A stretch of DNA of 64,000 bases from Photobacterium profundum. GTDB lineage: Bacteria > Pseudomonadota > Gammaproteobacteria > Enterobacterales > Vibrionaceae. The stretch lies in assembly GCF_003026285.1 (NCBI RefSeq), contig NZ_PYOD01000001.1:682001-746000 (forward strand), given 5' to 3'. A program made the translations under genes and the position numbers. Below the pieces are notes generated by a model that saw nothing but the letters and a program-made list of their open reading frames with translations, made no database searches and was not told where the DNA came from. This document shows, one piece after another, positions 1 through 10,460 of the stretch (its first letter is position 1; every line of letters starts with the position of its first letter).

Positions 1-1004
1 TAAACGCAAACGAATCCCCTTTTGCAAATGAATATAGTGTCACCTGTAGCCGCCTAAACCGTTATAGTGAATGCCAACCAGCTGAGCTGATTCAAGCTTA
101 TGCTGATTATGCGGGGGTTGATAGTAAGCAAGTTTTGACATCCCGTGGTGCCGACGAAGGTATCGAATTATTAATTCGCACATTCTGCGAACCAAACCAA
201 GACAGCATTCTTTATTGCCCACCGACATATGGCATGTATGCTATCAGTGCAGAAACGTTTGATATCAATACGAAAATAGTGCCACTAACACCGGAATGGC
301 AATTAGATCTGCCTTCGATTGAAAATAACCTTAATGGGGTTAAATTAGTGTTCATTTGTAGCCCTAACAACCCTACTGGTAACGTCATGAAGCGTCGAGA
401 TATCGAAAAGCTACTTGATATGACCACAGACAAAGCAATTGTGGTCGTTGATGAAGCATATATCGACTTTTGCCTTGAAACCTCGACGGTAGATCTACTC
501 GCCAAATACCCACACTTAGTGATCCTTCGTACGCTATCAAAAGCATTTGCATTAGCAGGCTTACGTTGTGGTTTTACGCTAGCCAATACTGACGTTATTA
601 ACTTATTGTTGAAAGTTATTGCACCGTACCCAGTGCCAGTGCCAGTTGCTGATATAGCTGTTCAAGCCTTGTCTGTCGCTGGTCGTGCTAAAACGAAATA
701 TCAAGTACTCGACATCAGTGCAAATCGTGCTTACTTGCAAGCCGGGTTAGGGATGCTGCCAGGTGTCACTGTCTATGATGGCTACGGTAATTATTTACTG
801 GTGAAATTCTCACAAGCCGATGCTTTATTTACCGCATTATGGGATCACGGCATTATTTTACGACGATCTCCTATTGAAAACTGCATTCGTATCAGTGTCG
901 GTAATCGTGATGAATGTGAAAAAACACTGGCCTTTATTCGTGCTCATGTCATATCACAAGGCAATGCATCAGCAAATAATGATGAATTAAACGCATCTAA
1001 TTAA
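1..1004 (+). CDS. hisC: Histidinol-phosphate aminotransferase HisC, 5' end cut by window edge
   Basis: PLP-dependent aminotransferase that converts imidazole-acetol phosphate to histidinol phosphate in histidine biosynthesis. The frame is open from base 3 with no start, and already reads [10 protein letters not shown] and later LNRYSECQP, the N-terminal substrate-binding region of the family, so only a short N-terminus is missing. Further motifs are [15 protein letters not shown] and [12 protein letters not shown], which holds the Schiff-base lysine. A TTG at 135 is inside the gene and is not its start. The stop TAA is at 1002-1004, 17 bp before hisB in the same operon. The C-terminus carries a short Asn-rich tail. 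Identity is secure from motifs and operon context. Confidence 0.97.
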   Translation, partial: NANESPFANEYSVTCSRLNRYSECQPAELIQAYADYAGVDSKQVLTSRGADEGIELLIRTFCEPNQDSILYCPPTYGMYAISAETFDINTKIVPLTPEWQLDLPSIENNLNGVKLVFICSPNNPTGNVMKRRDIEKLLDMTTDKAIVVVDEAYIDFCLETSTVDLLAKYPHLVILRTLSKAFALAGLRCGFTLANTDVINLLLKVIAPYPVPVPVADIAVQALSVAGRAKTKYQVLDISANRAYLQAGLGMLPGVTVYDGYGNYLLVKFSQADALFTALWDHGIILRRSPIENCIRISVGNRDECEKTLAFIRAHVISQGNASANNDELNASN

Positions 1005-1021
1005 ACACAAGGAAGTACATT

Positions 1022-2107
1022 GTGAGCAAAGAAAAAATTCTATTTATTGATCGGGATGGCACCTTAATTGTTGAGCCACCCGTTGATTTTCAAGTTGATC
1101 GATTAGATAAACTCAAGCTAGAACCGTTTGTTATACCAGCACTGTTAACGCTGCAAGATGCAGGATATAAACTTGTAATGGTGACTAACCAAGATGGTTT
1201 GGGAACAGATAGCTACCCACAAGCAGATTTCGATGCACCGCAAAATATGATGATGGAAATCTTCGAGTCGCAAGGTGTTAAGTTTGATGATGTATTAATT
1301 TGCCCACACTTCAATGAAGACAACTGCAGCTGCCGTAAACCAAAACTAGGATTAGTGAAAAGTTACCTACAGCAAGGTCGGGTTGATTTCGCAACATCTG
1401 CAGTAATTGGCGATCGTCAAACTGATCTTCAGTTAGCTGAAAATATGGCCATCAAAGGTATTCAATACAACCCACTACCTACCGATAAGAGCAGCTTAAA
1501 CTGGCAGCAGATTGTAAAAGACCTAACAACAAACCCTCGTATTGCTGAAGTTGTTCGTACCACCAAGGAAACTGACATTCGCGTTAAAGTGAATTTAGAC
1601 CAAACTGGTGGGAACTCTATTGAGACAGGCTTGGGCTTCTTTGACCACATGCTCGATCAAATTGCAACACACGGTGGCTTTCAAATGCAGGTTAATGTGA
1701 AAGGTGACTTACACATCGATGATCACCACAGCATTGAAGATACTGCCCTCGCATTAGGGCAAGCACTCAAAGAAGCACTGGGTGATAAACGCGGTATTGG
1801 TCGTTTTGGCTTTAGCTTACCAATGGATGAATGCTTAGCACAATGTGCATTAGATTTATCAGGTCGCCCTTATTTAAAATTTGAAGCAGAATTTGGACGC
1901 GATCAGGTTGGCGATCTTTCAACTGAAATGGTATCGCACTTCTTCCGCTCCCTTACTGATACGCTGGCGTGTACCTTGCACCTTTCATCGACAGGTCATA
2001 ACGATCACCACATTGTAGAAAGCTTGTTCAAAGCATTTGGTCGCACATTACGCCAAGCAATTCGTGTTGACGGTAATGAGCTACCAAGCAGTAAAGGAGT
2101 TCTGTAA
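1022..2107 (+). CDS. hisB: Bifunctional histidinol-phosphatase / imidazoleglycerol-phosphate dehydratase HisB
   Basis: It carries two steps of histidine synthesis in one 361-aa chain, as in enterobacteria. The N-terminal HAD phosphatase has the nucleophile motif DRDGTL (D10, D12) and a zinc-loop [15 protein letters not shown]. The C-terminal dehydratase starts near residue 170 and shows the metal-binding repeats [28 protein letters not shown] and [16 protein letters not shown]. The start is GTG at 1022, with AAGGA about 8 bp upstream. The stop overlaps the hisH start by one base (TAATG), which suggests translational coupling. The fused form is typical of this bacterial group. Confidence 0.97.
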   Translation: MSKEKILFIDRDGTLIVEPPVDFQVDRLDKLKLEPFVIPALLTLQDAGYKLVMVTNQDGLGTDSYPQADFDAPQNMMMEIFESQGVKFDDVLICPHFNEDNCSCRKPKLGLVKSYLQQGRVDFATSAVIGDRQTDLQLAENMAIKGIQYNPLPTDKSSLNWQQIVKDLTTNPRIAEVVRTTKETDIRVKVNLDQTGGNSIETGLGFFDHMLDQIATHGGFQMQVNVKGDLHIDDHHSIEDTALALGQALKEALGDKRGIGRFGFSLPMDECLAQCALDLSGRPYLKFEAEFGRDQVGDLSTEMVSHFFRSLTDTLACTLHLSSTGHNDHHIVESLFKAFGRTLRQAIRVDGNELPSSKGVL

Positions 2108-2739
2108 TGGCAAGTGAAAATCAAAAAGTTGTCATCATTGATACCGGCTGTGCCAATGTATCTTCTGTTCGCTTTGCGATTGAGCGCTTGGGCTATACCG
2201 TTACGATAAGTAAAGAAACAAGCGTGGTACTAAATGCGGATAAATTATTTCTTCCCGGTGTAGGCACGGCAAGTGAAGCCATGAAAAACCTGCAAGAGCG
2301 AGATTTAGTTGAACTCGTCAAGCAAGTTGATAAGCCATTACTCGGCATCTGTCTAGGGATGCAATTACTGGGTGCATTATCCGAGGAACAAGGACAGAAC
2401 GGAAAAGAGCTTGTTCCTTGTTTAAACCTGTGCGACGCCCCAATTAAAAAATTAAAAACAGGCGATTTACCCTTACCTCACATGGGTTGGAATACGATTA
2501 CTCCGGTGGACAATCACCCATTATTTCAAGGTATTCCAGCAGGCAGCTACTTCTATTTTGTACATAGTTACGCCATGCCAGTATCTACTGAAGTTAACGA
2601 TTACACCATCGCCCAGTGTGAGTATGGTCAGCCTTTTAGTGCAGCAATTCAAAGTGGCAATTATTATGGTGTGCAGTTCCATCCTGAACGTTCTAGCAAA
2701 GCAGGCTCTCAACTGATTAAGAATTTTTTAGAGATGTAG
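2107..2739 (+). CDS. hisH: Imidazole glycerol phosphate synthase, glutamine amidotransferase subunit HisH
   Basis: Class I glutamine amidotransferase that feeds ammonia to HisF to make imidazole glycerol phosphate and AICAR. The catalytic triad is visible: C82 in GICLGMQLL, and H192 and E194 in QFHPERSS. Length is 210 aa, slightly longer than the E. coli protein because of a short N-terminal extension. The start codon overlaps the hisB stop by one base. A 61-bp spacer separates it from hisA, the only sizeable gap in this part of the operon. It should act as a heterodimer with the product of hisF, two genes downstream. Confidence 0.97.
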   Translation: MASENQKVVIIDTGCANVSSVRFAIERLGYTVTISKETSVVLNADKLFLPGVGTASEAMKNLQERDLVELVKQVDKPLLGICLGMQLLGALSEEQGQNGKELVPCLNLCDAPIKKLKTGDLPLPHMGWNTITPVDNHPLFQGIPAGSYFYFVHSYAMPVSTEVNDYTIAQCEYGQPFSAAIQSGNYYGVQFHPERSSKAGSQLIKNFLEM

Positions 2740-2788
2740 CCTGTTACTTAACATCATATTTTTCACATAAAGTGATTTACATGCATAA

Positions 2789-3535
<747 letters not shown>

Positions 3536-3554
3536 AACAAGGAGTCAAACAATT

Positions 3555-4328
3555 ATGTTAGCTAAACGAATCGTTCCTTGTTTAGACGTTCGAGACGGTC
3601 AAGTAGTAAAAGGGGTGCAGTTCCGTAATCACGAAATTATTGGTGATATTGTCCCTTTAGCCAAGCGCTACGCAGAAGAAGGCGCTGACGAGCTGGTTTT
3701 TTATGATATTACCGCATCCAGTGATGGTCGTGTCGTTGATAAAAGCTGGGTAGCTCGTGTCGCTGAAGTTATTGATATTCCTTTCTGTGTTGCTGGTGGT
3801 ATTAAATCTGTTGAAGATGCGAGCCGTATATTGCAATTTGGTGCCGATAAAGTATCGATAAATTCCCCAGCCCTTGCCAACCCTGCACTTATCACAGAAC
3901 TTGCTGATAAATTTGGCGTGCAATGTATCGTGGTGGGTATTGATTCATACTTTGATGCTGAAACAGGTAAATATCAGGTTTATCAATTTACTGGTGATGA
4001 ATCGCGCACTAAAGCAACTCAATGGGAAACCTGTGATTGGGTTCAGGAAGTACAAAAACGTGGCGCAGGTGAAATTGTATTAAACATGATGAACCAAGAT
4101 GGCGTTCGTAACGGTTACGATCTAAAGCAATTAAATATGGTACGTGAAGTTTGCCATGTTCCTTTAATTGCTTCTGGTGGTGCAGGTGAAATGGTTCACT
4201 TTGCAGATGCTTATCAAAAAGCCAATGTGGACGGTGCACTTGCCGCTTCCGTATTCCACAAGCAAATCATCAATATTGGTAAACTTAAGCAGTACTTAAA
4301 AGAACAGAATGTGGAGATCCGACTATGA
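3555..4328 (+). CDS. hisF: Imidazole glycerol phosphate synthase, cyclase subunit HisF
   Basis: Barrel subunit that closes the imidazole ring using ammonia from HisH. The start is chosen at the ATG at 3555, giving [12 protein letters not shown] with catalytic D11 and a 257-aa product that matches the family length; AAGGAG lies 10 bp upstream. The frame is open further upstream to 3510, but that extension overlaps hisA and has no support. The conserved barrel motifs [13 protein letters not shown] and IASGGAGEM are present. The stop overlaps the hisI start by four bases (ATGA). Confidence 0.97.
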   Translation: MLAKRIVPCLDVRDGQVVKGVQFRNHEIIGDIVPLAKRYAEEGADELVFYDITASSDGRVVDKSWVARVAEVIDIPFCVAGGIKSVEDASRILQFGADKVSINSPALANPALITELADKFGVQCIVVGIDSYFDAETGKYQVYQFTGDESRTKATQWETCDWVQEVQKRGAGEIVLNMMNQDGVRNGYDLKQLNMVREVCHVPLIASGGAGEMVHFADAYQKANVDGALAASVFHKQIINIGKLKQYLKEQNVEIRL

Positions 4329-4948
4329 GCCTTGTAACAACAATTAATTGGAAAAAAGTAGACGGATTAGTCCCTGCTGTCATTCAAGACAACACCAGTG
4401 GTCAAGTACTGATGTTAGGGTATATGAACCAAGAAGCTTTAAACAAGACGCTAGAAACAAAACAAGTCACGTTCTGGTCTCGCACCAAAGAGCGCCTTTG
4501 GACAAAGGGAGAAACCTCTGGCAATGTACTCGAGCTTAAAAGTATCAACCTTGATTGTGACCAAGATACATTATTAGTAAAAGTGAACCCTATAGGGCCA
4601 ACTTGTCACTTAGGTACACCAACATGCTTCGACAACGATGCAGAAGGCAAGCAAGAACAACCTGCATTGGTGTTTCTTCATCAACTTGAGCAAGTCTTGG
4701 CTAATCGTAAAGGTGCAGATCCCGAATCGTCTTACACGGCCAGTTTATACGCTCGTGGCACCAAACGTATTTCGCAAAAAGTGGGCGAAGAAGGCGTTGA
4801 AGTCGCGCTTGCGGCAACGTCGGGTGACAAGGCGGAATTAGTGTGTGAATCGGCAGATCTGATCTATCACCTAATTGTTTTACTACAAGATCAGGGACTA
4901 AGCTTGTCTGACGTTACTGAAAAATTGCAAGAACGTCATAACAAATAA
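4325..4948 (+). CDS. hisI: Bifunctional PR-AMP cyclohydrolase / PR-ATP pyrophosphatase HisI (HisIE)
   Basis: It performs the second and third steps of histidine synthesis. The N-terminal cyclohydrolase (about 1-115) has the [18 protein letters not shown] signature and the zinc residues in DCDQDTLL and CHLGTPTCF. The C-terminal MazG-like pyrophosphatase (about 120-207) has [24 protein letters not shown] and [13 protein letters not shown]. The 207-aa fused form is the usual one in enteric and Vibrio genomes. It is the last gene of the operon, overlapping hisF by ATGA and followed 62 bp later by a clear terminator. Confidence 0.97.
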   Translation: MSLVTTINWKKVDGLVPAVIQDNTSGQVLMLGYMNQEALNKTLETKQVTFWSRTKERLWTKGETSGNVLELKSINLDCDQDTLLVKVNPIGPTCHLGTPTCFDNDAEGKQEQPALVFLHQLEQVLANRKGADPESSYTASLYARGTKRISQKVGEEGVEVALAATSGDKAELVCESADLIYHLIVLLQDQGLSLSDVTEKLQERHNK

Positions 4949-5010
4949 TAGGCTTAAACTGGTTATTTATAATTTTAAACCAAAGCGTTCACTGTTATTA
5001 AAATAAACAA

Positions 5011-5035
5011 AAAGGGAGCAATGCTCCCTTTTTTA
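5011..5035. terminator. Bidirectional terminator between hisI and tdk
   Basis: AAAGGGAGC-AAT-GCTCCCTTT is a perfect 9-bp stem with a 3-base loop. It is followed by T-rich sequence on the plus strand and by TTTTTGTTT on the minus strand, so it can end both the his operon and tdk. Confidence 0.85.
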
Positions 5036-5068
5036 ATTCATGTTATACAACTATGTGCGGTATCGTTA

Positions 5069-5647
5069 TTAACGACCTAACGCTTCTTTATAATGCTTTC
5101 GACAAACTGAAACATAGCGATCATTACCACCAATTTCGACTTGATCGCCATCAGCAATGGCATGACCCGTTTCATCTTGGCGAATAACCATATTAGCCTT
5201 GCGGCCGCAATGACAAATTGTTTTTAACTCTACGAGCTTATCAGCCCAAGAAAGCAAATATCGACTGCCATCAAATAGCTCGCCACGGAAATCACTGCGT
5301 AACCCATAACATAGAACAGGAATATGTAACTTATCGACGACTTCTGTTAATTGGTAAACTTGTTCTTTTGTTAAAAATTGGCATTCATCTATTAATACAC
5401 AATCAATATGTGTATCTGCATACATCACGCTTAATTTAGACCAAAGATCGTCGCTTTTATTATATAGCTCAGCGTCTTCTTCCAAACCAATTCTAGAACT
5501 CACCTTCCCTGCACCAAATCGGTCATCAATTGCAGCTGTAAAAATCACTGGTCTCATACCGCGTTCGCGATAATTAAAAGATGACTGCAATAATGTTGTC
5601 GATTTACCCGCATTCATTGCAGAGTAATAGAAATACATCTGGGCCAT
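5069..5647 (-). CDS. tdk: Thymidine kinase
   Basis: Phosphorylates thymidine to dTMP in the salvage pathway. This is the type II (TK1-like) enzyme: P-loop SAMNAGKST at residues 9-17, the catalytic acid in LIDECQFL, and the zinc residues in CHCGRKA and VCRKHY near the C-terminus. The 192-aa length is typical. It is a single gene convergent with the his operon, and its upstream neighbour on the same strand is the NhaC-family transporter. The start is the ATG at 5647, with GGGGAG just upstream. Confidence 0.96.
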   Translation of the reverse strand: MAQMYFYYSAMNAGKSTTLLQSSFNYRERGMRPVIFTAAIDDRFGAGKVSSRIGLEEDAELYNKSDDLWSKLSVMYADTHIDCVLIDECQFLTKEQVYQLTEVVDKLHIPVLCYGLRSDFRGELFDGSRYLLSWADKLVELKTICHCGRKANMVIRQDETGHAIADGDQVEIGGNDRYVSVCRKHYKEALGR

Positions 5648-5782
5648 GTGGCTCCCCTAATAAGACAATTAGCTTGGTTCAAAATCAGCCGAGATGCTAC
5701 AGAAAACCCCTGTAAATTGAAAGTCTCGACCAGAGAGAAATGCTAATAATGGTGCGTAGCGCTGATAAAATGAATCAAAACG

Positions 5783-5812
5783 AAAAAAGCCTGTGAAAAT
5801 ATCACAGGCTTT
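5783..5812 (-). terminator. Terminator of the NhaC-family transporter gene
   Basis: AAAGCCTGTGA pairs with TCACAGGCTTT around a 5-base loop. On the minus strand the stem runs into TTTTTT, placing it 30 bp past the transporter stop. Confidence 0.85.
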
Positions 5813-5842
5813 CGTATTTTCTTACCGTTTAGTATGCACGCG

Positions 5843-7438
5843 TTATGCGTTAGCTGTTGTGCCTTTAGGGCGTCGAGACAACCAAGACAAGAGTACACAT
5901 ACAAGAATAAAGGTAATCGTTGCAGCCATGAAGGCAACAGGTAATGAATCCGTCATGCCAAGTACTAAGAAGCCAATAACCGATACAAACGCGACAGATA
6001 GCGCATAAGGCAACTGCGTTGAAACGTGATCAATATGATGACAACGAGCCCCCGTTGAAGACAGAATCGTTGTATCTGAAATCGGTGAACAGTGGTCACC
6101 AAACACTGAACCAGCTAATACTGCACCCAACATTGGTAACATTAATGCGATATCCGTTGCACCAGCAAGGTCTCCGGCAATCGGAAGCATAATACCGAAT
6201 GTGCCCCATGAAGTACCTGTCGAGAAAGCCATAATGCCAGCAAGCACAAATAGAATCATAGGTAACAACATCGGGTTAATATTGCCCTGCACAAGAGTAG
6301 ACAGGTATTTACCGGTTGCCATATCACCAATAACACTACCAATACTCCATGCAAATAGAAGGATTAGAATCGCACCAAACATCGATTTAGCACCAATCCA
6401 CATTGTCTTTGCAACATCGGCCATTGGGATCTTCTGACGAATCACAGGTACTAGAGCTGAAATCAGACCAATTAAGCCACCGTAGCAAAGCGATAAACCA
6501 ACATCGGTATTTTCAAAAGCACCAAGAATATTAAATGCAATACCATCTTCGGCAAGCACTTGATAACCAGTAAAAATCATAAAGAAGAATGTAGCAAATA
6601 TTAGCGCAATAATAGGCAGAACCAAATCAGCAACACGACCATTGCTGCTCTCGTCGATTTCGAGCTCATCATTTAAGTCTTTTGCTCGACTATCATCATC
6701 ACCTTCATCAAATCCACGGCCTTGGCTTGCCTGAATTTCATGCTTCTTCATTGGACCAACATCAATTTGGAACCATGCAACAACAAATACCATTGCAAGT
6801 GCGAAGACTGCATAGAAGTTCATTGGCGCTAGCTGAACAAAAGCACTCAGCGCTGAATACTCCGTCACACCATGTGACGCTAAAATGCCACCAATAAGGG
6901 TGATAATGTATGCACCCCAGCTTGACGCTGGCATAAGAACACACATAGGGGCAGCGGTAGAATCTAAGATATAAGCAAGTTTAGCGCGAGACACATAAAA
7001 ACGGTCTGTTACAGGGCGAGCAATCGAACCAACAGCTAGGCTATTAAAGTAGTCGTCAACAAAAATGAAAACACCTAAAAATGCTGCTAATAATTTTGCA
7101 CCGCGTTTGCTTTTTATACGAGTCTGCGCCCACTCTGCAAAAGCACGAGTACCGCCAGATAATGTAAGAAGTGCTGTCATCATTCCAAGTAATAAAAGGA
7201 AAGCAACAATGCTCATATTCCAACTATTAATTGCGCCATCATCGATGAACAAGCTTGATACTGTCGTTGATAAGTAACCAACGGTTGCACCTGCGGAGAA
7301 GTCTGTAAGTAATACAGCACCTAAAAGAACACCTACACCCAACGAAACAAGTACTTTACGTGTAAGAATAGCTAAACCTAGTGCCACCAATGGTGGTAAA
7401 AGTGATATAGCTGAATGGGAAAAATCTACAATATTCAT
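5843..7438 (-). CDS. NhaC-family transporter, probable lysine transporter (LysW type)
   Basis: Polytopic inner-membrane protein of the NhaC Na+/H+ antiporter family, 531 aa with about eleven or twelve hydrophobic segments and the family signature GDHCSPISDTT near the C-terminus. The ATG at 7438 (MNIVDFSHSAI) is preferred. The frame continues upstream to 7543, but that stretch overlaps the 3' strand of a riboswitch and reads unlike protein. The leader carries a lysine riboswitch, and comparative genomics work on lysine regulons assigned riboswitch-linked NhaC relatives (called LysW) to lysine uptake. The substrate is therefore inferred from regulation, not from the protein itself. An acidic stretch rich in Asp, Glu and Ser lies mid-protein between membrane segments. 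Confidence 0.85.
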   Translation of the reverse strand: MNIVDFSHSAISLLPPLVALGLAILTRKVLVSLGVGVLLGAVLLTDFSAGATVGYLSTTVSSLFIDDGAINSWNMSIVAFLLLLGMMTALLTLSGGTRAFAEWAQTRIKSKRGAKLLAAFLGVFIFVDDYFNSLAVGSIARPVTDRFYVSRAKLAYILDSTAAPMCVLMPASSWGAYIITLIGGILASHGVTEYSALSAFVQLAPMNFYAVFALAMVFVVAWFQIDVGPMKKHEIQASQGRGFDEGDDDSRAKDLNDELEIDESSNGRVADLVLPIIALIFATFFFMIFTGYQVLAEDGIAFNILGAFENTDVGLSLCYGGLIGLISALVPVIRQKIPMADVAKTMWIGAKSMFGAILILLFAWSIGSVIGDMATGKYLSTLVQGNINPMLLPMILFVLAGIMAFSTGTSWGTFGIMLPIAGDLAGATDIALMLPMLGAVLAGSVFGDHCSPISDTTILSSTGARCHHIDHVSTQLPYALSVAFVSVIGFLVLGMTDSLPVAFMAATITFILVCVLLSWLSRRPKGTTANA

Positions 7439-7471
7439 GATCTCTACTACAACCGGTTCTGGTCGGAGATC
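7439..7471 (-). promoter_or_regulatory. Possible expression platform of the lysine riboswitch
   Basis: On the minus strand GATCTC (plus positions 7466-7471) can pair with GAGATC (7439-7444), which lies directly before the ATG and contains the likely weak Shine-Dalgarno AGAG. That would hide the ribosome site, suggesting translational control. No U-tracted terminator hairpin was seen between aptamer and start. The pairing model is inference. Confidence 0.4.
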
Positions 7472-7540
7472 TACTGTTAGTACGGTGTAATACCGCAATT
7501 TGAAGAGTTTAAGGAAAGAAGGTACCTCCTCTCCTACCCT

Positions 7541-7716
7541 CACAGTAGCGCTCCATAGTTAATGTAATTATATACTATGGCAGTGTTGCACCTATTCGAT
7601 ACAACCCCAGCAAGAACGTTCGATTAACGCCTTCTTACTTCGGCATTGGCTCCTTTCACAAGCAATCATAGGAATCACCCTCCAGCTTGTTACTTATAGA
7701 CAATGCGCCTCTACCC
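7541..7716 (-). ncRNA. Lysine riboswitch (L box)
   Basis: Read on the minus strand, the leader contains GGGTAGAGGCGC at the 5' end, AGTA, then GTGAAAGGAGCCAATGCCGAAG-like core sequence (plus positions 7638-7658), GCTGGGG, ACTGCCATAGT, and ACTATGGAGCGCTACTG at the 3' end. These are the conserved blocks of the lysine aptamer in the correct order and spacing, and the outer GGUAG / CUACU strands form P1. It precedes a NhaC-family transporter, a known arrangement. Lysine binding should reduce expression. Confidence 0.93.
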
Positions 7717-7734
7717 TTAGTTAAGGAATGGTTC

Positions 7735-7762
7735 ATTCTACGGACTGACAATTCATTTGCAA
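7735..7762 (-). promoter_or_regulatory. Putative sigma-70 promoter for the riboswitch transcript
   Basis: Minus strand TTGCAA, 16-base spacer, TAGAAT. Transcription would start about 10 bases before the aptamer. Confidence 0.5.
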
Positions 7763-8090
7763 CAAGTTCCAGTGCATTTTTTAACAAAAATAGTGAATAA
7801 TATTGCCCGCATGGTGATTTTTTAACCATTAAATCTGAATGCTTATCTTCACTATTATGAAATCAGACACATTAATAAATAGATATGAAATGAAAATGTA
7901 TTATGGCTTCTCATCAAAATCTTCCATTACATTTTTCAAAAATGAGAACATCTTTGAAAAATAATCATTATTTAATTAGTAATTAAATAAATTGTTTGGC
8001 ACATTACATATAAAAGTATTACTATTGCTGTAAATTAACTTTGACTGCTATTATTATTTACAGCTAGTTTAAAACTAACAGGAAATAAAA
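7763..8090. other. AT-rich intergenic region upstream of hns
   Basis: About 330 bp of very AT-rich DNA with several A- and T-tracts and no credible coding frame. It separates the divergent transporter and hns. H-NS family genes are often autoregulated through such curved AT-rich DNA, so it probably contains the hns promoter and H-NS binding sites. I could not fix a single promoter. Confidence 0.5.
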
Positions 8091-8486
8091 ATGTCTGACG
8101 TAATGAAAGTACTATTAAACCTACGTAGCCTTCGCGCACTTTCTCGTGAATATACAGTAGAACAACTACAAGAAGCACTTGAAAAGCTACAAAGTGTCGT
8201 TTCAGAACGCACTGAAGCTGAAGCTGAAGATTTAGCTAAAGAAACTGAGCGTAAAGAAAAACTCGACCATTACCGTGAATTGCTAATGGCTGACGGTATC
8301 GATCCTGAAGAGCTATTATCTAGCCTAGCTAAAGCACCTAAAGCTAAACGTGCTGCTCGTCCTGCTAAATATAAGTTCATCGATGAAAACGGTGAAGAAA
8401 AAACATGGACAGGTCAAGGCCGTACTCCAAGTGCACTTAAGAAAGCACTAGATGACGGTAAATCTTTAGAAGATTTCGAATTATAA
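8091..8486 (+). CDS. hns: H-NS family nucleoid protein
   Basis: Nucleoid-associated silencer of AT-rich DNA. The 131-aa protein has the expected layout: an N-terminal oligomerisation region ([23 protein letters not shown]) leading into a coiled coil, a Lys/Ala-rich linker at about 82-95, and the C-terminal DNA-binding domain with the hallmark [27 protein letters not shown] precedes the ATG. It is monocistronic, with its own terminator 23 bp after the stop. The orthologue in Vibrio cholerae is called VicH. The hns/stpA distinction cannot be made from one copy, but full length and motif favour the main H-NS. Confidence 0.95.
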   Translation: MSDVMKVLLNLRSLRALSREYTVEQLQEALEKLQSVVSERTEAEAEDLAKETERKEKLDHYRELLMADGIDPEELLSSLAKAPKAKRAARPAKYKFIDENGEEKTWTGQGRTPSALKKALDDGKSLEDFEL

Positions 8487-8508
8487 TTTAGCTGAACTCA
8501 AGCTGAAT

Positions 8509-8534
8509 AAACCCAGTTAAGGCTGGGTTTTTTT
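8509..8534 (+). terminator. Terminator of hns
   Basis: AAACCCAG-TTAAGG-CTGGGTTT followed by TTTT. Confidence 0.9.
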
Positions 8535-8912
8535 ATACTTAATCCAAAATATTATACCCTTCAATATAAGCAATAAACATAACCATGATTCTTGCCATAT
8601 ACTATTTCCACACTCTTCCCTGTTAAATTTATAGTATAAAAACACTTTCACAAACTAATGTAACCCAATGACTACCAAGCCAACACCCCCACAGTAAGTG
8701 ACTGTTTTAAAAACAATTAAAGCCAAGTGCGATAGAGAATACATAAAACTTCATCTATACTAATATTATAACAATATTCTTATTTATAGTTTCCAATCTA
8801 AGTCATTATCCCAATACAAAATAACAACAAAGATGTAATCTTCAGTCCGATTACAATACAAAATACGCAGAGTAGGTTCTACCTATATAGTATTACGGTA
8901 ATTCAACACAAA
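8535..8912. other. Intergenic region between hns and mltB terminators
   Basis: About 380 bp of AT-rich DNA between two convergent terminators. There is no open frame with a ribosome site. A small hairpin TGTAATC-TTCAGTCC-GATTACA and a GTAGGT-TCT-ACCTA repeat are present, but I see no promoter-plus-terminator pair that would support a small RNA. Function unknown. Confidence 0.5.
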
Positions 8913-8938
8913 AAAGCCAGACATTAATGTCTGGCTTT
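8913..8938 (-). terminator. Terminator of mltB
   Basis: AAAGCCAGACATT / AATGTCTGGCTTT is a perfect palindrome. The minus strand continues as TTTTTT-rich sequence after the stem. Confidence 0.88.
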
Positions 8939-8985
8939 GAAAAGCGATTATAAGTAAGAAATTAGCCTAATACTAATAACGTCAA

Positions 8986-9957
8986 CTATCGGATTTTATC
9001 TGCTAGATGACTAACGGCCAAAGCAAAATAATGCGATCGATTCCACTTTAACAATGTTTGGTAATTACCATAAACTAGATACGCTCGACCATGATTATCA
9101 TCTGGTTGAACCAACCAAGCATTAATTGCAACATCAGGTAATGGCTCACCATTAAGTTTGCGAACACCAATACTCTGCCAATTAGCTAATGATTTAGCTT
9201 TTTCCTGTTCAACGCCTTTTAAGCCTGAACTAACCGGAGAGACTAATTTAACTTGTCGCCCCCATGTATATTCATCATTCCATCCAGACATCTTCAAGTA
9301 ATTGGCAGCGGAGGCAAAGACATCATCAACATTTTGCCAAATATCAATCTTGCCATCATTATTTCCATCCACAGCATAAGTCAGGAAGGAGGTTGGCATA
9401 AATTGAGGCTGTCCCATTGCACCAGCCCAAGAACCTTTCATATTCTCGGGACTGATATGACCTTCATTTAATATTTGTAATGCAGCCATAACTTGTTTAC
9501 GGAAGAAAGCTTCTCTTCGCCCGTCATAAGCTAAAGTAGAAAGTGCTTCGACAACATTATAATTCCCCATAAGACGACCAAAATTACTTTCGACCCCCCA
9601 TAAGGCAACAATAAATCGTGGTTGAACACCGTATTCACGACCAATTCGTTCTAAAGCTGTTTTATGTTCTTGATATAAACGGTTCGCTTGCTTTACCTTC
9701 CAATCAGGTACCGCACGAGGAATATATTCATCAAGCGTCAACTTTTTCTCAGGCTGATTTTTATCAGCCTTTACCGCACGTTCAGTATATTGAATATTGT
9801 CGAAAGCAGAATTGATAATCGACTCTGAAATTCCATTATTACGAGCTTCAACTTTTAATCCACTCACATATTCATCAAAACCTTCATTAGCAGAAAAAGC
9901 TGATGAAGATATCCCTAATCCAATGACCACCATGGCCGATATCAGTCGCTTGTGCAT
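8986..9957 (-). CDS. mltB: Periplasmic lytic murein transglycosylase, MltB family
   Basis: Cleaves the MurNAc-GlcNAc bond of peptidoglycan with formation of anhydro-MurNAc. A Sec signal peptide (about 1-23, ending SSSAFSA) is followed by a family 3 transglycosylase domain. The catalytic Glu is E123 in ALWGVESNFGR, and GAMGQPQFMPTSF is conserved. There is no lipobox cysteine, unlike E. coli MltB, so the mature enzyme should be soluble. The ATG at 9957 is chosen because AAGG sits 5 bp upstream; a GTG at 9963 would abut it. The ycgL stop is only 8 bp away, so the two are probably co-transcribed. Confidence 0.9.
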   Translation of the reverse strand: MHKRLISAMVVIGLGISSSAFSANEGFDEYVSGLKVEARNNGISESIINSAFDNIQYTERAVKADKNQPEKKLTLDEYIPRAVPDWKVKQANRLYQEHKTALERIGREYGVQPRFIVALWGVESNFGRLMGNYNVVEALSTLAYDGRREAFFRKQVMAALQILNEGHISPENMKGSWAGAMGQPQFMPTSFLTYAVDGNNDGKIDIWQNVDDVFASAANYLKMSGWNDEYTWGRQVKLVSPVSSGLKGVEQEKAKSLANWQSIGVRKLNGEPLPDVAINAWLVQPDDNHGRAYLVYGNYQTLLKWNRSHYFALAVSHLADKIR

Positions 9958-9965
9958 ATTCACCT

Positions 9966-10244
9966 TTACGAAGTTTGTGAGGCTTTCGCTGCCTTATATT
10001 GATGTAACAAATTGGTTATTGGGGGTGGTACTTGTAAGTAATAGCCAACAGTAGAAAGTGATTCCTTCACTTTTTCTACATCAGCCAATGCCAACTTACG
10101 GCCTTCAAGCTTTAACACCATAACAAACTGCGGTGTTCCAAAGGTTCCCATTAAACTATCAGGCACATCTGAAAAGTCGTCTTTTTTATTAATATATAAG
10201 TACGTATTTTCTTTTTTTGAACTTTTATAAATTGAACACAACAT
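9966..10244 (-). CDS. ycgL: YcgL domain protein
   Basis: Small conserved cytoplasmic protein of unknown biochemical role, found next to minC in many gammaproteobacteria. Starting at the ATG at 10244 gives 92 aa beginning [18 protein letters not shown], which matches the family N-terminus. The frame extends to a TTG at 10286, but those 14 residues are not family-like. Other family motifs are [25 protein letters not shown] and GYYLQVPPP. It is divergent from minC across a 216-bp gap that contains a foldback repeat, and lies upstream of mltB on the same strand. Confidence 0.92.
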   Translation of the reverse strand: MLCSIYKSSKKENTYLYINKKDDFSDVPDSLMGTFGTPQFVMVLKLEGRKLALADVEKVKESLSTVGYYLQVPPPITNLLHQYKAAKASQTS

Positions 10245-10312
10245 CAAAAACCGCCTGTTTGTGAAATCTTCACTCAATTCAGACAACTTTTTTGCTTAAT
10301 CATTCCATGAAA

Positions 10313-10441
10313 TACCAATTTGATAAGGTACTGGATGAGAAGCTTGTCTGAATTTCCAATGCTAGGGCAAGGATAGCTTGCCGATATACCTATAGGAATA
10401 TACCATGCAAGTACCTTTGTGATAACGTATCTAATTGGCTA
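10313..10441. repeat. 129-bp foldback (MITE-like) element between ycgL and minC
   Basis: The outer arms TACCAATTTGAT (10313-10324) and ATCTAATTGGCTA (10429-10441) are inverted. The inner arms AAGGTACT (10325-10332) and AGTACCTT (10410-10417) are perfect. A central hairpin GGCAAG-GATAG-CTTGCC lies at 10366-10382. The nesting gives one long hairpin with no coding capacity. The right end is 19 bp before the minC ATG. Confidence 0.6.
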
Positions 10442-10460
10442 ATTCAGTTTAAGTCATATA

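Noticed and set aside
7439..7543. N-terminal extension of the NhaC-family transporter
   Set aside because: The extra 35 codons overlap the end of the riboswitch and its expression platform, and do not look like the family N-terminus.
8535..8912. Small RNA gene between hns and mltB
   Set aside because: Small hairpins exist but no promoter paired with a terminator could be seen.
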